NCBI GenBank assembly: GCA_039970095.1
Contig: JBDVMP010000023.1
Location: 29,305-93,304, forward strand
Length of the DNA stretch: 64,000 nt
Direction: 5' to 3'
Source of the DNA: JAMZMI01 sp039970095
Lineage (GTDB): Bacteria > Bacteroidota > Bacteroidia > Cytophagales > Cyclobacteriaceae
Shown: one piece after another, positions 24,995 to 33,746 of the stretch
Position numbering within the stretch: position 1 is the first letter of the stretch
Layout of the letters: each line of letters begins with the position of its first letter
Made by a program: the position numbers and the translations under genes
The notes under the pieces: generated by a model
Database searches by the model: none
Told to the model about the DNA's origin: nothing
Seen by the model: only the letters and a program-made list of their open reading frames with translations

Positions 24995-26974
24995 TTAGTC
25001 GTCCTTTTTCTTACTTACCGAAACAACAGCAGTGTATAGATAGAATAAGATAAAACCAAGGAGAACCAAGCCAAGAATACTACCTCCAACTGGAACCTCA
25101 GAAACTGAAATATCCAGCCCCATAGTAACCAATAACGCTATTAATATCCCCATCAATGCTTCACCGGTAATCAGCCCAGACGCTATGAGTAACCCTGCGT
25201 TAGACGCTTTGTCCCGGATGGTTTCGGTAATATTATTTTTGTTGAAGTTCTTCTGAAGTAACCAGGCAATCACACCTCCAATGAATATAGATGAATCTAG
25301 CTCAAATGGTAAATAAAGTCCGACAGCCACAGCCAAAACTGGCATTCTGAAATTCGAATTGATTTTCTTGAGATATTGATCCGCAATGATGATAGCAACG
25401 CCAATTACACCACCTATGGTAATAATTGTCCACGGCAACTCACCTCCGAAAATCCCTGAAGCCACACTCATCATTAAGGTAGCCTGAGGGGCTGTCAATG
25501 GATCTGGGTGGTCGAGTGTAGGACTGCCTATACCTTTTGATTCCAAAAGTAGGTTTAGCACTGGAGCAATAAGCAATGCTCCTGCAATCACACCAATCAT
25601 CTGCATTACCTGCTGATTTCTAGGTGTGGCTCCCAGAACATGTCCCGCCTTTAAATCCTGCATGTTATCTCCGGCAATTGCCGCGGCACAGCAGACCACT
25701 GCACCAACAAGAATGGCACCAGCTGCACCTCTGGCTGGATCAGATGATCCCATTAGGAGAAGTAGCATTATGGCGGTAGTCAATATTGTAGCGATCGTAA
25801 CTCCAGATATGGGGTTGTTTGAACTCCCAACCAGACCTGCCATGTAACCCGCAACTGCGGAAAAAAGGAACCCGGCAATAACCATCATCAAAGCCATGAA
25901 AAGCGTAACTGGGATATTTTCTATTATGGTGAGGTAAATGAAAAATATAGGAATCACCATCACTCCTATACCAACCAAAACCCACGACATTGGGGTATCC
26001 AATTCTGTTCTAAGCGTCTCTCCTAGTTTCGAAGATCCTTCTTTGAAAGCTTTTATGCCTGAAGTGAACGCAGTTGAGAGCGCAGATCTCAAATTGATCA
26101 ACGCCCATAGACCTCCAACAACCATAGCTCCTACGCCGAGATAGCGCATTTTCACACTCCACAGTGCTCCACCAAGTGCTTCAGCAGATATTTGACTTAC
26201 ACTGTCAAATTTCCCAGCAGCCACTAATTCCGCACCTACTGCATCAAACCCATTCATCCACACATAAATTGGAATACCAAACCACCAGGTGATTACACCA
26301 CCCATAAAAACCAAAGTTGCGATGTTCAGCCCAACAATATATCCCACAGCAACCAACGCAGGTGAAAGATTTAAACTGAAGTACAAATATGCTTTTTGAT
26401 TTAGTACTGTAGCCTTTTCAAAGATCCCGTGCCATAAATTCATGGCTTCATTACCAAACTTAAAAAGGCCTCCAATCAAACTTCCAAACACCAAAAACTT
26501 TACAGATTTTCCGCCACTCTGACCGGTCTTAAGCACTTCAGCTGTGGCAACACCTTCCGGAAACATTAGTTTTTCTTTCACAATAAGTGCATTGCGCAAA
26601 GGAATAGTGAAGAGAACCCCGAGAACACCTCCGCTGATAGCAATGAGTGTCGTTTCGATATAATTAAACTCTTGCCAGTAGCCCATAATAACCAATGCAG
26701 GTATGGTAAAAATCACACCTGCTGCAACAGATTCTCCTGCGGATGCGGCAGTTTGAACCATGTTATTCTCCAGAATATTAGAGTCTTTGAATGCCTTTAA
26801 TATGGCCATAGAAATAACAGCCGCAGGAATGGACGCAGATACTGTTAACCCTGAAAACAAACCAAAGTAAGCATTGGCAGCTCCAAGAACGGCCGATAAG
26901 ACTGCCCCAATGATGATGGAGCGAAAGGTCAGTTCATTAAGTTTAGTTTCAGGAGAAATGTAAGGTTTTGACAT
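24995..26974 (-). CDS. OPT family oligopeptide transporter
   Basis: 659 residues with roughly 14-16 transmembrane helices. The N-terminal ELTFRSIIIGAVLSAVLGAANAYFGLFSGLTVSASIPAAV and the GDNMQDLKAGHVLGATPR motif near residue 440 are typical of bacterial OPT transporters, which take up peptides or metal-peptide chelates with protons. It is the first gene of the four-gene operon running to the NTP pyrophosphohydrolase. An intrinsic terminator of the upstream protease gene lies just before it. Confidence 0.92.
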   Translation of the reverse strand: MSKPYISPETKLNELTFRSIIIGAVLSAVLGAANAYFGLFSGLTVSASIPAAVISMAILKAFKDSNILENNMVQTAASAGESVAAGVIFTIPALVIMGYWQEFNYIETTLIAISGGVLGVLFTIPLRNALIVKEKLMFPEGVATAEVLKTGQSGGKSVKFLVFGSLIGGLFKFGNEAMNLWHGIFEKATVLNQKAYLYFSLNLSPALVAVGYIVGLNIATLVFMGGVITWWFGIPIYVWMNGFDAVGAELVAAGKFDSVSQISAEALGGALWSVKMRYLGVGAMVVGGLWALINLRSALSTAFTSGIKAFKEGSSKLGETLRTELDTPMSWVLVGIGVMVIPIFFIYLTIIENIPVTLFMALMMVIAGFLFSAVAGYMAGLVGSSNNPISGVTIATILTTAIMLLLLMGSSDPARGAAGAILVGAVVCCAAAIAGDNMQDLKAGHVLGATPRNQQVMQMIGVIAGALLIAPVLNLLLESKGIGSPTLDHPDPLTAPQATLMMSVASGIFGGELPWTIITIGGVIGVAIIIADQYLKKINSNFRMPVLAVAVGLYLPFELDSSIFIGGVIAWLLQKNFNKNNITETIRDKASNAGLLIASGLITGEALMGILIALLVTMGLDISVSEVPVGGSILGLVLLGFILFYLYTAVVSVSKKKDD

Positions 26975-27027
26975 GGTTAAGTGTGTTGTTCAAACAGAAA
27001 GCTAACAAAAAATATTAAGATGCTTTA

Positions 27028-27057
27028 AAAAGAAAAGGTGATGTCTCCATCACCTTT
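27028..27057 (-). terminator. Intrinsic terminator of the Prc-type protease gene
   Basis: Perfect 10-bp stem AAAGGTGATG (27034-27043) and CATCACCTTT (27048-27057) with a 4-nt loop. On the minus strand TTTTCTTTTT follows. It lies about 90 bp after the protease stop and before the OPT transporter start. Confidence 0.88.
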
Positions 27058-27145
27058 ATCCAATTTCAAATTAAGTTATTTTTTTGTGTTGTTGTGTGGT
27101 TTCAGAATCATTTTCCACAAAAGGCACCAAACTCCAATAAACGGA

Positions 27146-29305
27146 TCAGCCCACTCCCTGTCGAGACAGCTCAACCAACAATTTCAGTCCTTCTTTTAAG
27201 TATGGATCCTCTGAAAGTTTATCTTCCACTTTTTCCTCTTCGTCAACTGTGGTTACTTCACCATCCTCGAGAGATGTTGATAGTTCATCTACCTTATCTT
27301 TTTCTTTCTCAGATTTGCGCTCGTTATAGTTCAGAGAAATGCTGTTTTGTTCCCTCATTTTCTTCACCTTCTCAATATCTTCTACTAGTGCTCTGAGATC
27401 TTCATCGTTTTCTAAATCTTCCATATACACCTTTCTTAGCTTGCCTATCAGCTCATCCGAAACCTGATTGGTAGGCCTGAATTTAGAGCTCTCAATCTCA
27501 TCCCAAGGCAATGCATTTGGACGGCTGCCCTCTCCTACATCAGCAGGATCGTAAGGTGATGGGAAATCAATATCCGGAGCAACACCCATGCGCTGTGTAC
27601 TGCTACCTGTTACCCTATAAAATTTTGCGAGAGTGAGTTTTAGCTGACCTACCGAAAAGTCGCCAGAAAGAATCCCGCTTCTCATCGCGACCAGCTTTTC
27701 CATTTCTTCGTCATCCAAATTCTTTCTTCGGATCTCTCTGTTTATTTCGTTCGCCACGTTCCTCTCCAGACCAATCAGGTTTTGTACTGTCCCTTTTCCA
27801 AAAGAATTTTCACCAACTATAATCCCCCTCTTATAATCCTGAATGGCTCCAGAGAAAATCTCAGAAGCGGAAGCGCTATAACGATTCACCAATACTGCCA
27901 AAGGCCCATCGTAAAACACATCTCCATCATCGGGATCTTCATGAACGTCCACCATATTGATCGGGTTTCTGACCTGAACCACTGGGCCATTCGGGATAAA
28001 TAGCCCGGTCAGTGAGATTGCTTCATCCAGAGAACCACCTCCATTATACCGCAGGTCTATCATCAGACCATCTATACCTTGCTGTTTCAGGTCTGAAATA
28101 AGATTTTTCACATCTCGAGTTGTACTCTTGTAGTCCTTTACGCCTTTACCCCGCTCTTCAAAGTCAATGTAGAAGCTTGGCAAAGTAATGACGCCAAGAC
28201 TGTAGGTCTTATTCCCTTCAATTATGGGGATTATTTCAGCTTTCGCTGAAGATTCTTCCAGCTTTATCTTGTCCCTTACCAACCTAAGCGTATCTGGCAA
28301 AGAACCTAGCTCTTCATCTCCTTTGAGAATTTGAAGTTGTACTATAGAACCTTTCGGCCCTCTGATTTTTTGTACCACATCATCAAGTCTCCAGCCAATT
28401 ACATCTTCAAACTCACCGTCCTCGCCCTGTGCTACACCTATGATTTTATCATCTTTCTGAAGATACTTGCTCTTATAAGCCGGGCCACCAGGAATGATAT
28501 CTGCTACTACCGTGTAGTCCAGTTGCTGAGTTAATCGAGCTCCAATCCCCTCTAGAGATTTGGACATTTCTATTTTAAAATTGTCGCGATCCATTGGTGA
28601 GAAAAAATCCGTGTGTGGATCGTACGCGCTTGTGAATGCATTGATGTAAGACTGATACACATCCTCACTATTGTATTGTCTCAATGCTTTTTCGATTCTG
28701 TCATACCGCTTTTTCAAAGACACTGCTATATCGTCCCATTCCTTGCCGGCCAGTTTGTAGCTTATGGCCTGATTCTTAATAATCTTTCTCCATATCTCAT
28801 TGAGTTCTTCTCTGGTGGTGGCATAGGGCTCTTCAGACCGGTCATTTTCAAGGTATTCTTCCTGATCAAAATCAAACCCCTTCTCCAGAAGCGTATACAC
28901 GTAATCGATGCGCTCTAGCGCTCTGCCCCGATAAAGCGTAAAAACCTGATACCCAAAATCCAAATTACCATCCAAAATGGCGTCATCCAGATCATTGCGA
29001 TAGCGCTCAAAGTACTCCAGATCGTGGGCTAAAAAATATGACTTATTGGGATCAAGGGACTCAAAGTAGTTATCAAAAACCACCGATGACAATGAATCAT
29101 TTATGAGTATCTTTTGATAATGATAATTGTTTAGCAGACTGACAATAACTGTTGTCTCTATTGGGTGCTCTGGTTTTGGACTCAATACGCGAAGTGAGTC
29201 CATGCCCGCAAAATTCAACTGCACCCCAAAAACTAACTGTTGTGATGATAATAGAAACACCCCCAAAAACCACAATACCTTTCTCATACCACTAATCTTT
29301 TTCAT
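27146..29305 (-). CDS. prc: Tail-specific carboxy-terminal processing protease (S41, Prc type)
   Basis: 719 residues. N-terminal signal segment (about 1-28), helical N domain (about 45-240), PDZ domain (about 245-345), S41 catalytic domain (about 350-520) and a C-terminal DUF3340-like region. The serine lies in the NRYSASASEIF motif (474-484) and the lysine is K504 in SFGKGTVQ. It acts in the periplasm, degrading or trimming proteins from their C-termini. Note that Bacteroidota T9SS substrates also carry C-terminal signals, but a link is not shown. It is followed by its own terminator. Confidence 0.93.
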   Translation of the reverse strand: MKKISGMRKVLWFLGVFLLSSQQLVFGVQLNFAGMDSLRVLSPKPEHPIETTVIVSLLNNYHYQKILINDSLSSVVFDNYFESLDPNKSYFLAHDLEYFERYRNDLDDAILDGNLDFGYQVFTLYRGRALERIDYVYTLLEKGFDFDQEEYLENDRSEEPYATTREELNEIWRKIIKNQAISYKLAGKEWDDIAVSLKKRYDRIEKALRQYNSEDVYQSYINAFTSAYDPHTDFFSPMDRDNFKIEMSKSLEGIGARLTQQLDYTVVADIIPGGPAYKSKYLQKDDKIIGVAQGEDGEFEDVIGWRLDDVVQKIRGPKGSIVQLQILKGDEELGSLPDTLRLVRDKIKLEESSAKAEIIPIIEGNKTYSLGVITLPSFYIDFEERGKGVKDYKSTTRDVKNLISDLKQQGIDGLMIDLRYNGGGSLDEAISLTGLFIPNGPVVQVRNPINMVDVHEDPDDGDVFYDGPLAVLVNRYSASASEIFSGAIQDYKRGIIVGENSFGKGTVQNLIGLERNVANEINREIRRKNLDDEEMEKLVAMRSGILSGDFSVGQLKLTLAKFYRVTGSSTQRMGVAPDIDFPSPYDPADVGEGSRPNALPWDEIESSKFRPTNQVSDELIGKLRKVYMEDLENDEDLRALVEDIEKVKKMREQNSISLNYNERKSEKEKDKVDELSTSLEDGEVTTVDEEEKVEDKLSEDPYLKEGLKLLVELSRQGVG

Positions 29306-29410
29306 TTAAAATAAGTTGCTAGAACCCACATAAGCAACAACAATACCGAATTACACCTATTGATTTAACGTTTTTTGTGCCTAATTGTGTTCTGAGCTTT
29401 ACAGCAATGG

Positions 29411-30367
29411 TTAAATGTTGTCCCAAACAAGAGCTCCAGCTCCTAGAATTGCTGCATTCTTTTTCATCATTCCAGAAGGCAACAATTTCACCTTGCCTTT
29501 GTACACAGGAAGTAAATTTTCTTCCATGTGTTTTCTGGCAGGATCAAATATCCATTTTCCCGCTTTGGCCAATCCCCCTAGTAGAAAATATGCCTCAGGA
29601 TGTGAGAATGTAGTAAAATTGGCCAACTGCTCCCCGAGAATACGTCCTGTCATTTCAAAGGCCTGAATGGCAATGGGATCGCCATCCTCAGCAGCTTTGG
29701 TAATCATCTCGCCGTGTAGTTCATTGTAAGAGTAGTCTCTCAAGACACTATCTTCCATGGAATCGCAGAGCATAAAAAACACCGTCCGCTTCAGGCCTGT
29801 GGAAGAAACATATGCCTCTAATCCTCCTCGCTTATTGAGCCCTGTCCATCTCCCATTTCTATCGATCACCACATGCCCCAGTTCGCCAGCTTGTGAGTCG
29901 TGACCCAAAATCAGGTTGCCATTAGATACAATACCGCTTCCCAGCCCTGTCCCCAGCGTGATAACCATAAAGTCCTTCATCCCCTCGGCATCTCCAAACT
30001 TCATTTCTCCAATAGCCGCAGCATTGGCATCATTCGTAAGATATACCGGCACGTCTATTCTCTTTTGGATCTCCTCTTTGAAGGGCACAATTCCTTTCCA
30101 ATTCAGGTTTGGCGCATACTCAATGGTACCCCGATAAAAATTCGCGTTGGGTGCTCCTACTCCTATCCCCATGATCTCATGATCAAAAGAAATATTAGAA
30201 ATCAATCGGTTTACTACCGAAATCAACTCATCTAAAAAAGTTTCAAACTCCTTGTGTTGAGCTGTTCCAAAGTCTGTGTGCTCAAAAAGCTCACCTTGCT
30301 CATCTACAAGGCCGACTTTGGTGAGTGTGCCTCCAATATCAATTCCTACAGCAATTTTTTTAGACAT
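29411..30367 (-). CDS. ROK family sugar kinase (glucokinase-like) without the zinc motif
   Basis: 318 residues. ATP-binding DIGGTLTKVGLVDEQG at the N-terminus, NDANAAAIGE (catalytic Asp region) and ITLGTGLGSG are all present, so it should phosphorylate glucose or a related hexose. The position that usually holds the CxCGxxGCxE zinc motif reads GLNKRGGLEAYVS: the cysteines are missing while the Gly-Leu-Glu core is kept. This variant occurs in Bacteroidota glucokinase-like ROK proteins. It could handle glucose released by the PUL, although it is 14 kb away and separate from it. Confidence 0.85.
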   Translation of the reverse strand: MSKKIAVGIDIGGTLTKVGLVDEQGELFEHTDFGTAQHKEFETFLDELISVVNRLISNISFDHEIMGIGVGAPNANFYRGTIEYAPNLNWKGIVPFKEEIQKRIDVPVYLTNDANAAAIGEMKFGDAEGMKDFMVITLGTGLGSGIVSNGNLILGHDSQAGELGHVVIDRNGRWTGLNKRGGLEAYVSSTGLKRTVFFMLCDSMEDSVLRDYSYNELHGEMITKAAEDGDPIAIQAFEMTGRILGEQLANFTTFSHPEAYFLLGGLAKAGKWIFDPARKHMEENLLPVYKGKVKLLPSGMMKKNAAILGAGALVWDNI

Positions 30368-30514
30368 ATGTGATATGTAATAGATTCGGTCTCAAATTTC
30401 AAAGATATGAATATCCCCCATATCATGGGGCTGAATACCACCCAAAGAAGTTTGAATATGTTCTTTCATAAACAACTATTTTTTAAATTGATATGACATC
30501 ATATCAAAAACACT

Positions 30515-30785
30515 ATGAAAATCATCTTTCGTATCATTTGCGTTGTACTGATTGCAGTCTTCCTTGTTTGGGCATACTTACAAAAAGAACATGTTGAAGA
30601 AGCTATGATGGAGGCTAAATAGACAAACAAATTTGGCTCAGGAGGCTCATAAAGATGCTGAGCGCCTGGAAGAAGAAGCCACCAGGCTCGCAGCAGACGC
30701 CTTAAGAGAAAAACACAAAGCACAGGCGGCAAGGGAAGAAGCAGAAACTCTAATGGAAGAACTACTTAAATGTCAGGGCAAATAA
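30515..30785 (+). pseudogene. Frameshifted small membrane coiled-coil protein
   Basis: From the ATG at 30515 a frame encodes a transmembrane helix (IIFRIICVVLIAVFLVWAYL) and HVEEAMMEAK, then TAG at 30620. In the next frame the sequence continues smoothly as a charged coiled coil (AQEAHKDAERLEEEATRLAA, then REKHKAQAAREEAETLMEEL) to TAA at 30783. Removing one A in the CTAAATAG junction joins them into an ~89-residue protein. Its end overlaps the start of the next gene by 16 bp, as coupled genes often do. It is a recent pseudogene, a sequencing slip, or a frameshifted gene. Confidence 0.55.
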
Positions 30786-31183
30786 AAGAATACCTTTTCG
30801 CCTATGGGCTTTTGAAAACAGAATATCGTTCTAATCCGAAATATCAGGTTCCGCACATGAATGTGACTTTCGTCTCTTCTGGCACTTTGTCTGGAAAATT
30901 ATACCACATCTCCCACTACCCCGGTTTTGTATTTGACGAAGCTTCACCTAAAGTCTACGGAGAGATATTCCAGATCAATGACCCTGATTTTTTCACAGAT
31001 ATGGATGAATATGAATGTGCAAAGCCATTGTACAAAGGGTCGCATGAATACGTACGTAGGAAGAGGAAGGTGGAGACCACTGACCATCATTTTGTGGAAT
31101 GCTGGGTATATGAATATGATAAACCCATAGAAGGTTTAGAAATCATCATCAACGGAAATTTTAGTCCGACTACTCAATCATAA
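30770..31183 (+). CDS. Gamma-glutamylcyclotransferase-like (AIG2/GGCT family) protein
   Basis: 137 residues with the family fold marks: EYLFAYGLLKTEY at the N-terminus (the YGxL substrate-binding loop), GKLYHISHYPGFVF, GEIFQI and the acidic MDEYE. GGCT-like proteins convert gamma-glutamyl-amines or peptides to 5-oxoproline; many bacterial members are uncharacterised. The start codon lies inside the end of the coiled-coil frame upstream. Substrate unknown. Confidence 0.8.
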   Translation: MSGQIKEYLFAYGLLKTEYRSNPKYQVPHMNVTFVSSGTLSGKLYHISHYPGFVFDEASPKVYGEIFQINDPDFFTDMDEYECAKPLYKGSHEYVRRKRKVETTDHHFVECWVYEYDKPIEGLEIIINGNFSPTTQS

Positions 31184-31236
31184 TCTTAGGGAATTGATTA
31201 AATTGTTTGGTACAACAATATCCAAAACTGCCTAAC

Positions 31237-31581
31237 ATGTCAGACATCAAGCTTCACAAGCTCCACTGCTTTCTCAATGATGAGACAGACTCAGATGAGG
31301 TCTTTTTGAAATACAATCAACAAAAAATTTGGCCACTCGGCTTCTTCAAATCCGTAAACTCCGGAGACATCAAAAAACTGGATGTGACTTTGCGTCATGA
31401 AAACCCAAAAGAACCTCTCGTTATTGAACTTTGGGACTATGATTTCTTGAGTAGAAATGACCTTATTGGTACCTTTACACTTAGAATAGGAGATGAGACT
31501 TCTGGCAGATTTCAAGCCAACATGCAAGCTTCCGATGGTGGTACTGCCTCGTATCTTCTGGATTGGGAAATATTAGATTAA
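31237..31581 (+). CDS. Small C2-like domain protein
   Basis: 114 residues from the ATG at 31237 (MSDIKLHKL); an upstream frame begins at 31207 with a GTTTGGTAC context that looks weaker. The core LDVTLRHEN, LVIELWDYDFLSRNDLIGTF and ASYLLDWEIL matches the strand pattern of C2-like domains, including the Asp-Tyr-Asp loop that can bind calcium. No signal peptide is seen, so it is probably cytoplasmic. It lies between the GGCT-like gene and thioredoxin with short gaps. Function unknown. Confidence 0.5.
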   Translation: MSDIKLHKLHCFLNDETDSDEVFLKYNQQKIWPLGFFKSVNSGDIKKLDVTLRHENPKEPLVIELWDYDFLSRNDLIGTFTLRIGDETSGRFQANMQASDGGTASYLLDWEILD

Positions 31582-31590
31582 AGATTTATA

Positions 31591-31887
31591 GTGGCCAACT
31601 TTCACGAACTCATCAATCAAAACAAACCAACTATTGTGGACTTTTATGCCGACTGGTGTGGGCCTTGCAAAATGATGCCACCCATACTAAACGAGGTAAA
31701 ATCTAAAATGAGCGATAAAGTTCATGTGTTGAAGGTAGATGTAGATAAAAACCAAAAAGCATCCCATAAATATGGCATTCGGAGCATCCCAACGGTTATT
31801 TTGTTTAAGAATGGAAAAGTGAAATGGCGAAAATCGGGTGTACCCACATCGGGAGAAATCATCTCAGCTGTTCAACGTATTTTGTGA
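31591..31887 (+). CDS. Thioredoxin
   Basis: 98 residues starting at GTG. The active site DWCGPCK has cysteines at 23 and 26, and the cis-proline follows in IRSIPTVILF (about residues 70-79). The length and the absence of a signal peptide fit a cytoplasmic thioredoxin that reduces protein disulfides. Alternative ATG starts are absent nearby, and GTG follows the C2-like gene by 9 bp. Confidence 0.92.
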   Translation: MANFHELINQNKPTIVDFYADWCGPCKMMPPILNEVKSKMSDKVHVLKVDVDKNQKASHKYGIRSIPTVILFKNGKVKWRKSGVPTSGEIISAVQRIL

Positions 31888-31945
31888 GTTGGGCTGAACA
31901 CCCTATCTTGAATTCGAATTTAGAAACCTATAAAAAAACGTATAA

Positions 31946-32482
31946 ATGAGTATGCTCAACCCTTGGCACAATGTAAGAATTGGCGCTAATGCACCAGAAG
32001 AAGTGAATGGTATCATTGAAATCCCGAAAAATACGCGAGCCAAGTACGAGTTGGATAAAGAATCGGGGATGCTCATACTGGACAGGGTGATATACTCAGC
32101 CATGCACTACCCTGCCAACTACGGTTTCATACCACGCACATATTGTGACGATGGTGACCCACTGGATATCCTGATACTAACACAAATCGTTATTGAGCCA
32201 TTGTGTATAGTTCCAGCCAAAGTTATAGGAGCCATGCAGATGCTAGACCAGGGTGAGAAAGATGATAAAATCATTGCGGTAGCTAGCGGCGACATGAGTG
32301 TAAATCACCTTGAGGATATAGCTGATCTGGGTGAGCATTTCGTAAAAGAACTTCAAAACTTCTTTGAGGACTACAAAAAACTTGAGAACAAGACGGTCGT
32401 AATCGAAGATTTTCAGGACAAAAAAGTAGCAACTGAAATCGTGGAAAAAGCCATGGCTGACTATCAGGAGAAATTCAAGTAA
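31946..32482 (+). CDS. ppa: Inorganic pyrophosphatase (family I)
   Basis: 178 residues with the family I signature: EIPKNTRAKYELDKESG, YPANYGFIPRTY and the metal-binding DDGDPLDILIL. It hydrolyses PPi to phosphate in the cytoplasm and drives biosynthetic reactions. The last 8 bp overlap the end of the convergent zinc-ribbon gene. Confidence 0.95.
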   Translation: MSMLNPWHNVRIGANAPEEVNGIIEIPKNTRAKYELDKESGMLILDRVIYSAMHYPANYGFIPRTYCDDGDPLDILILTQIVIEPLCIVPAKVIGAMQMLDQGEKDDKIIAVASGDMSVNHLEDIADLGEHFVKELQNFFEDYKKLENKTVVIEDFQDKKVATEIVEKAMADYQEKFK

Positions 32483-32795
32483 ATTCCTCCTCTCTTTCTT
32501 TTCCGCAAATAGTACAATTCACAATACCATTGAGGTTGGCTGTACCGCATACGCTGCAGTTGTAGGTATTGGACTGTATTCGTTCCCCGGATTCGTCCAG
32601 ATAAACAATGTGATGCCCGCATTTACTGCAACTGTAGTTTTCTATAGAATCGCGCCTCTCCACATGCCCGCACTTTGCACATTTAGATTTGACAGAGTCA
32701 CGTCTTTTGTTCACATACCTTACCCGATACCAGAAAAATAACGGTATTATGGCTAAAAAAAAGACACTAAATAGCCTATAGCTTTCAAAATCCAT
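32475..32795 (-). CDS. Membrane-anchored double zinc-ribbon protein
   Basis: 106 residues. One N-terminal transmembrane helix (about 8-24), then four CxxC knuckles (KCAKCGH, SCSKCGH, NCSVCGT, NCTICGK) that can form two zinc ribbons. No enzyme domain is present. Similar small proteins occur in many bacteria without known function; regulation or assembly roles are possible. It is convergent with the pyrophosphatase gene. Confidence 0.65.
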   Translation of the reverse strand: MDFESYRLFSVFFLAIIPLFFWYRVRYVNKRRDSVKSKCAKCGHVERRDSIENYSCSKCGHHIVYLDESGERIQSNTYNCSVCGTANLNGIVNCTICGKEREEEFT

Positions 32796-32831
32796 TCATT
32801 TAAGTTTAAATTCGAGTATCCACCCACCGTT

Positions 32832-33746
32832 ATGAAATTACTAACACTGCTTTTGCTAACCCTTCCATTGCTTTCTTTTGGTCAATCTCAGGTCAAATAT
32901 AAACTTGAAAACAGTGATGGCTACTATTATATCTATGCCACTCCTGCCCACCCGAAAGGCGTCCTGATTTTATTACCCGATTTTAATGAAACAGAAGAAG
33001 ATTTGCTGGCCGCAACAGAGCTCCCCCAAGCCGCCTACATTCATGGTATAGTCACCATCATAATTCCAATAGGTAAAAAGGTTTTTGCAGACCGGGAAAT
33101 GAACAAGGTTTTAACAGAGGTGGGCCGTAAATCAATCAAAGCTTATGAAATCCCTGAAAACAAAGTTGTTCTTGGGGGACATGGTGCCGGAGGCACAATA
33201 GCGCTGAAATATGCGGAGTATTGTCTTCAATATAAAGAAGACTACCCTCTGACTCCTGCTGCAGTTTATGCTGTCGAATCTGAAGTGGATATCATAGAAA
33301 TGTATCATGCTCTAGAACGTGTTATTGCCAGAAACCCAAACTCCAAAGAAGCCGTTGAGGCGAAATTCAGAAAAAGCATAATAGACAGCACAATTGGAAG
33401 CGCCCCTGATGAGGACAAGTCTATGTACGAAGCTTTGACTCCTTTCAATAGGCTGGATTCAAAAAACGAAAATATCAAAATACTGAAAGACACACCCATT
33501 AGGTTGTATAACGACACAGACATTATGTGGCATTTGAAAAATGGACAAAAGAGTGCTTATGATTTGCCGGCAGTTCCTGCTTCAGAAATGATCAATCAGC
33601 TTCAGCTTATGGGCAATACCGATGCTGAATTGATAAAAACCAATGTGGACAACAAGGCTATTGGGGACAAAAAAATGAATACCCGAACTTCTGTAGATGA
33701 AAAGGATCTTATCATCTGGATTCTTAAACACCTGGGTATCTCCTAA
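32832..33746 (+). CDS. Secreted alpha/beta-hydrolase-fold protein lacking the nucleophile serine
   Basis: 304 residues with a signal peptide (about 1-17, ending SFGQ). The fold is that of an alpha/beta hydrolase (PKGVLILLPDFNETEED; VVLGGHGAGGTIALKYAE). At the nucleophile elbow, where GxSxG is expected, the sequence is G116-H-G118-A-G120, so the serine is glycine. Unless another residue acts, the protein is unlikely to be a standard esterase. It ends 4 bp inside the convergent ppk1 gene. Function unknown. Confidence 0.6.
   Translation: MKLLTLLLLTLPLLSFGQSQVKYKLENSDGYYYIYATPAHPKGVLILLPDFNETEEDLLAATELPQAAYIHGIVTIIIPIGKKVFADREMNKVLTEVGRKSIKAYEIPENKVVLGGHGAGGTIALKYAEYCLQYKEDYPLTPAAVYAVESEVDIIEMYHALERVIARNPNSKEAVEAKFRKSIIDSTIGSAPDEDKSMYEALTPFNRLDSKNENIKILKDTPIRLYNDTDIMWHLKNGQKSAYDLPAVPASEMINQLQLMGNTDAELIKTNVDNKAIGDKKMNTRTSVDEKDLIIWILKHLGIS

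Noticed and set aside
30614..30626. Programmed +1 frameshift at AAA TAG, as in Euplotes
   Set aside because: This mechanism belongs to ciliates; in a bacterium a simple one-base indel is far more likely without further evidence.
30499..30732. 77-residue minus-strand frame
   Set aside because: It is antisense to the membrane coiled-coil frames, has Leu/Arg-rich artefact composition and no plausible start.
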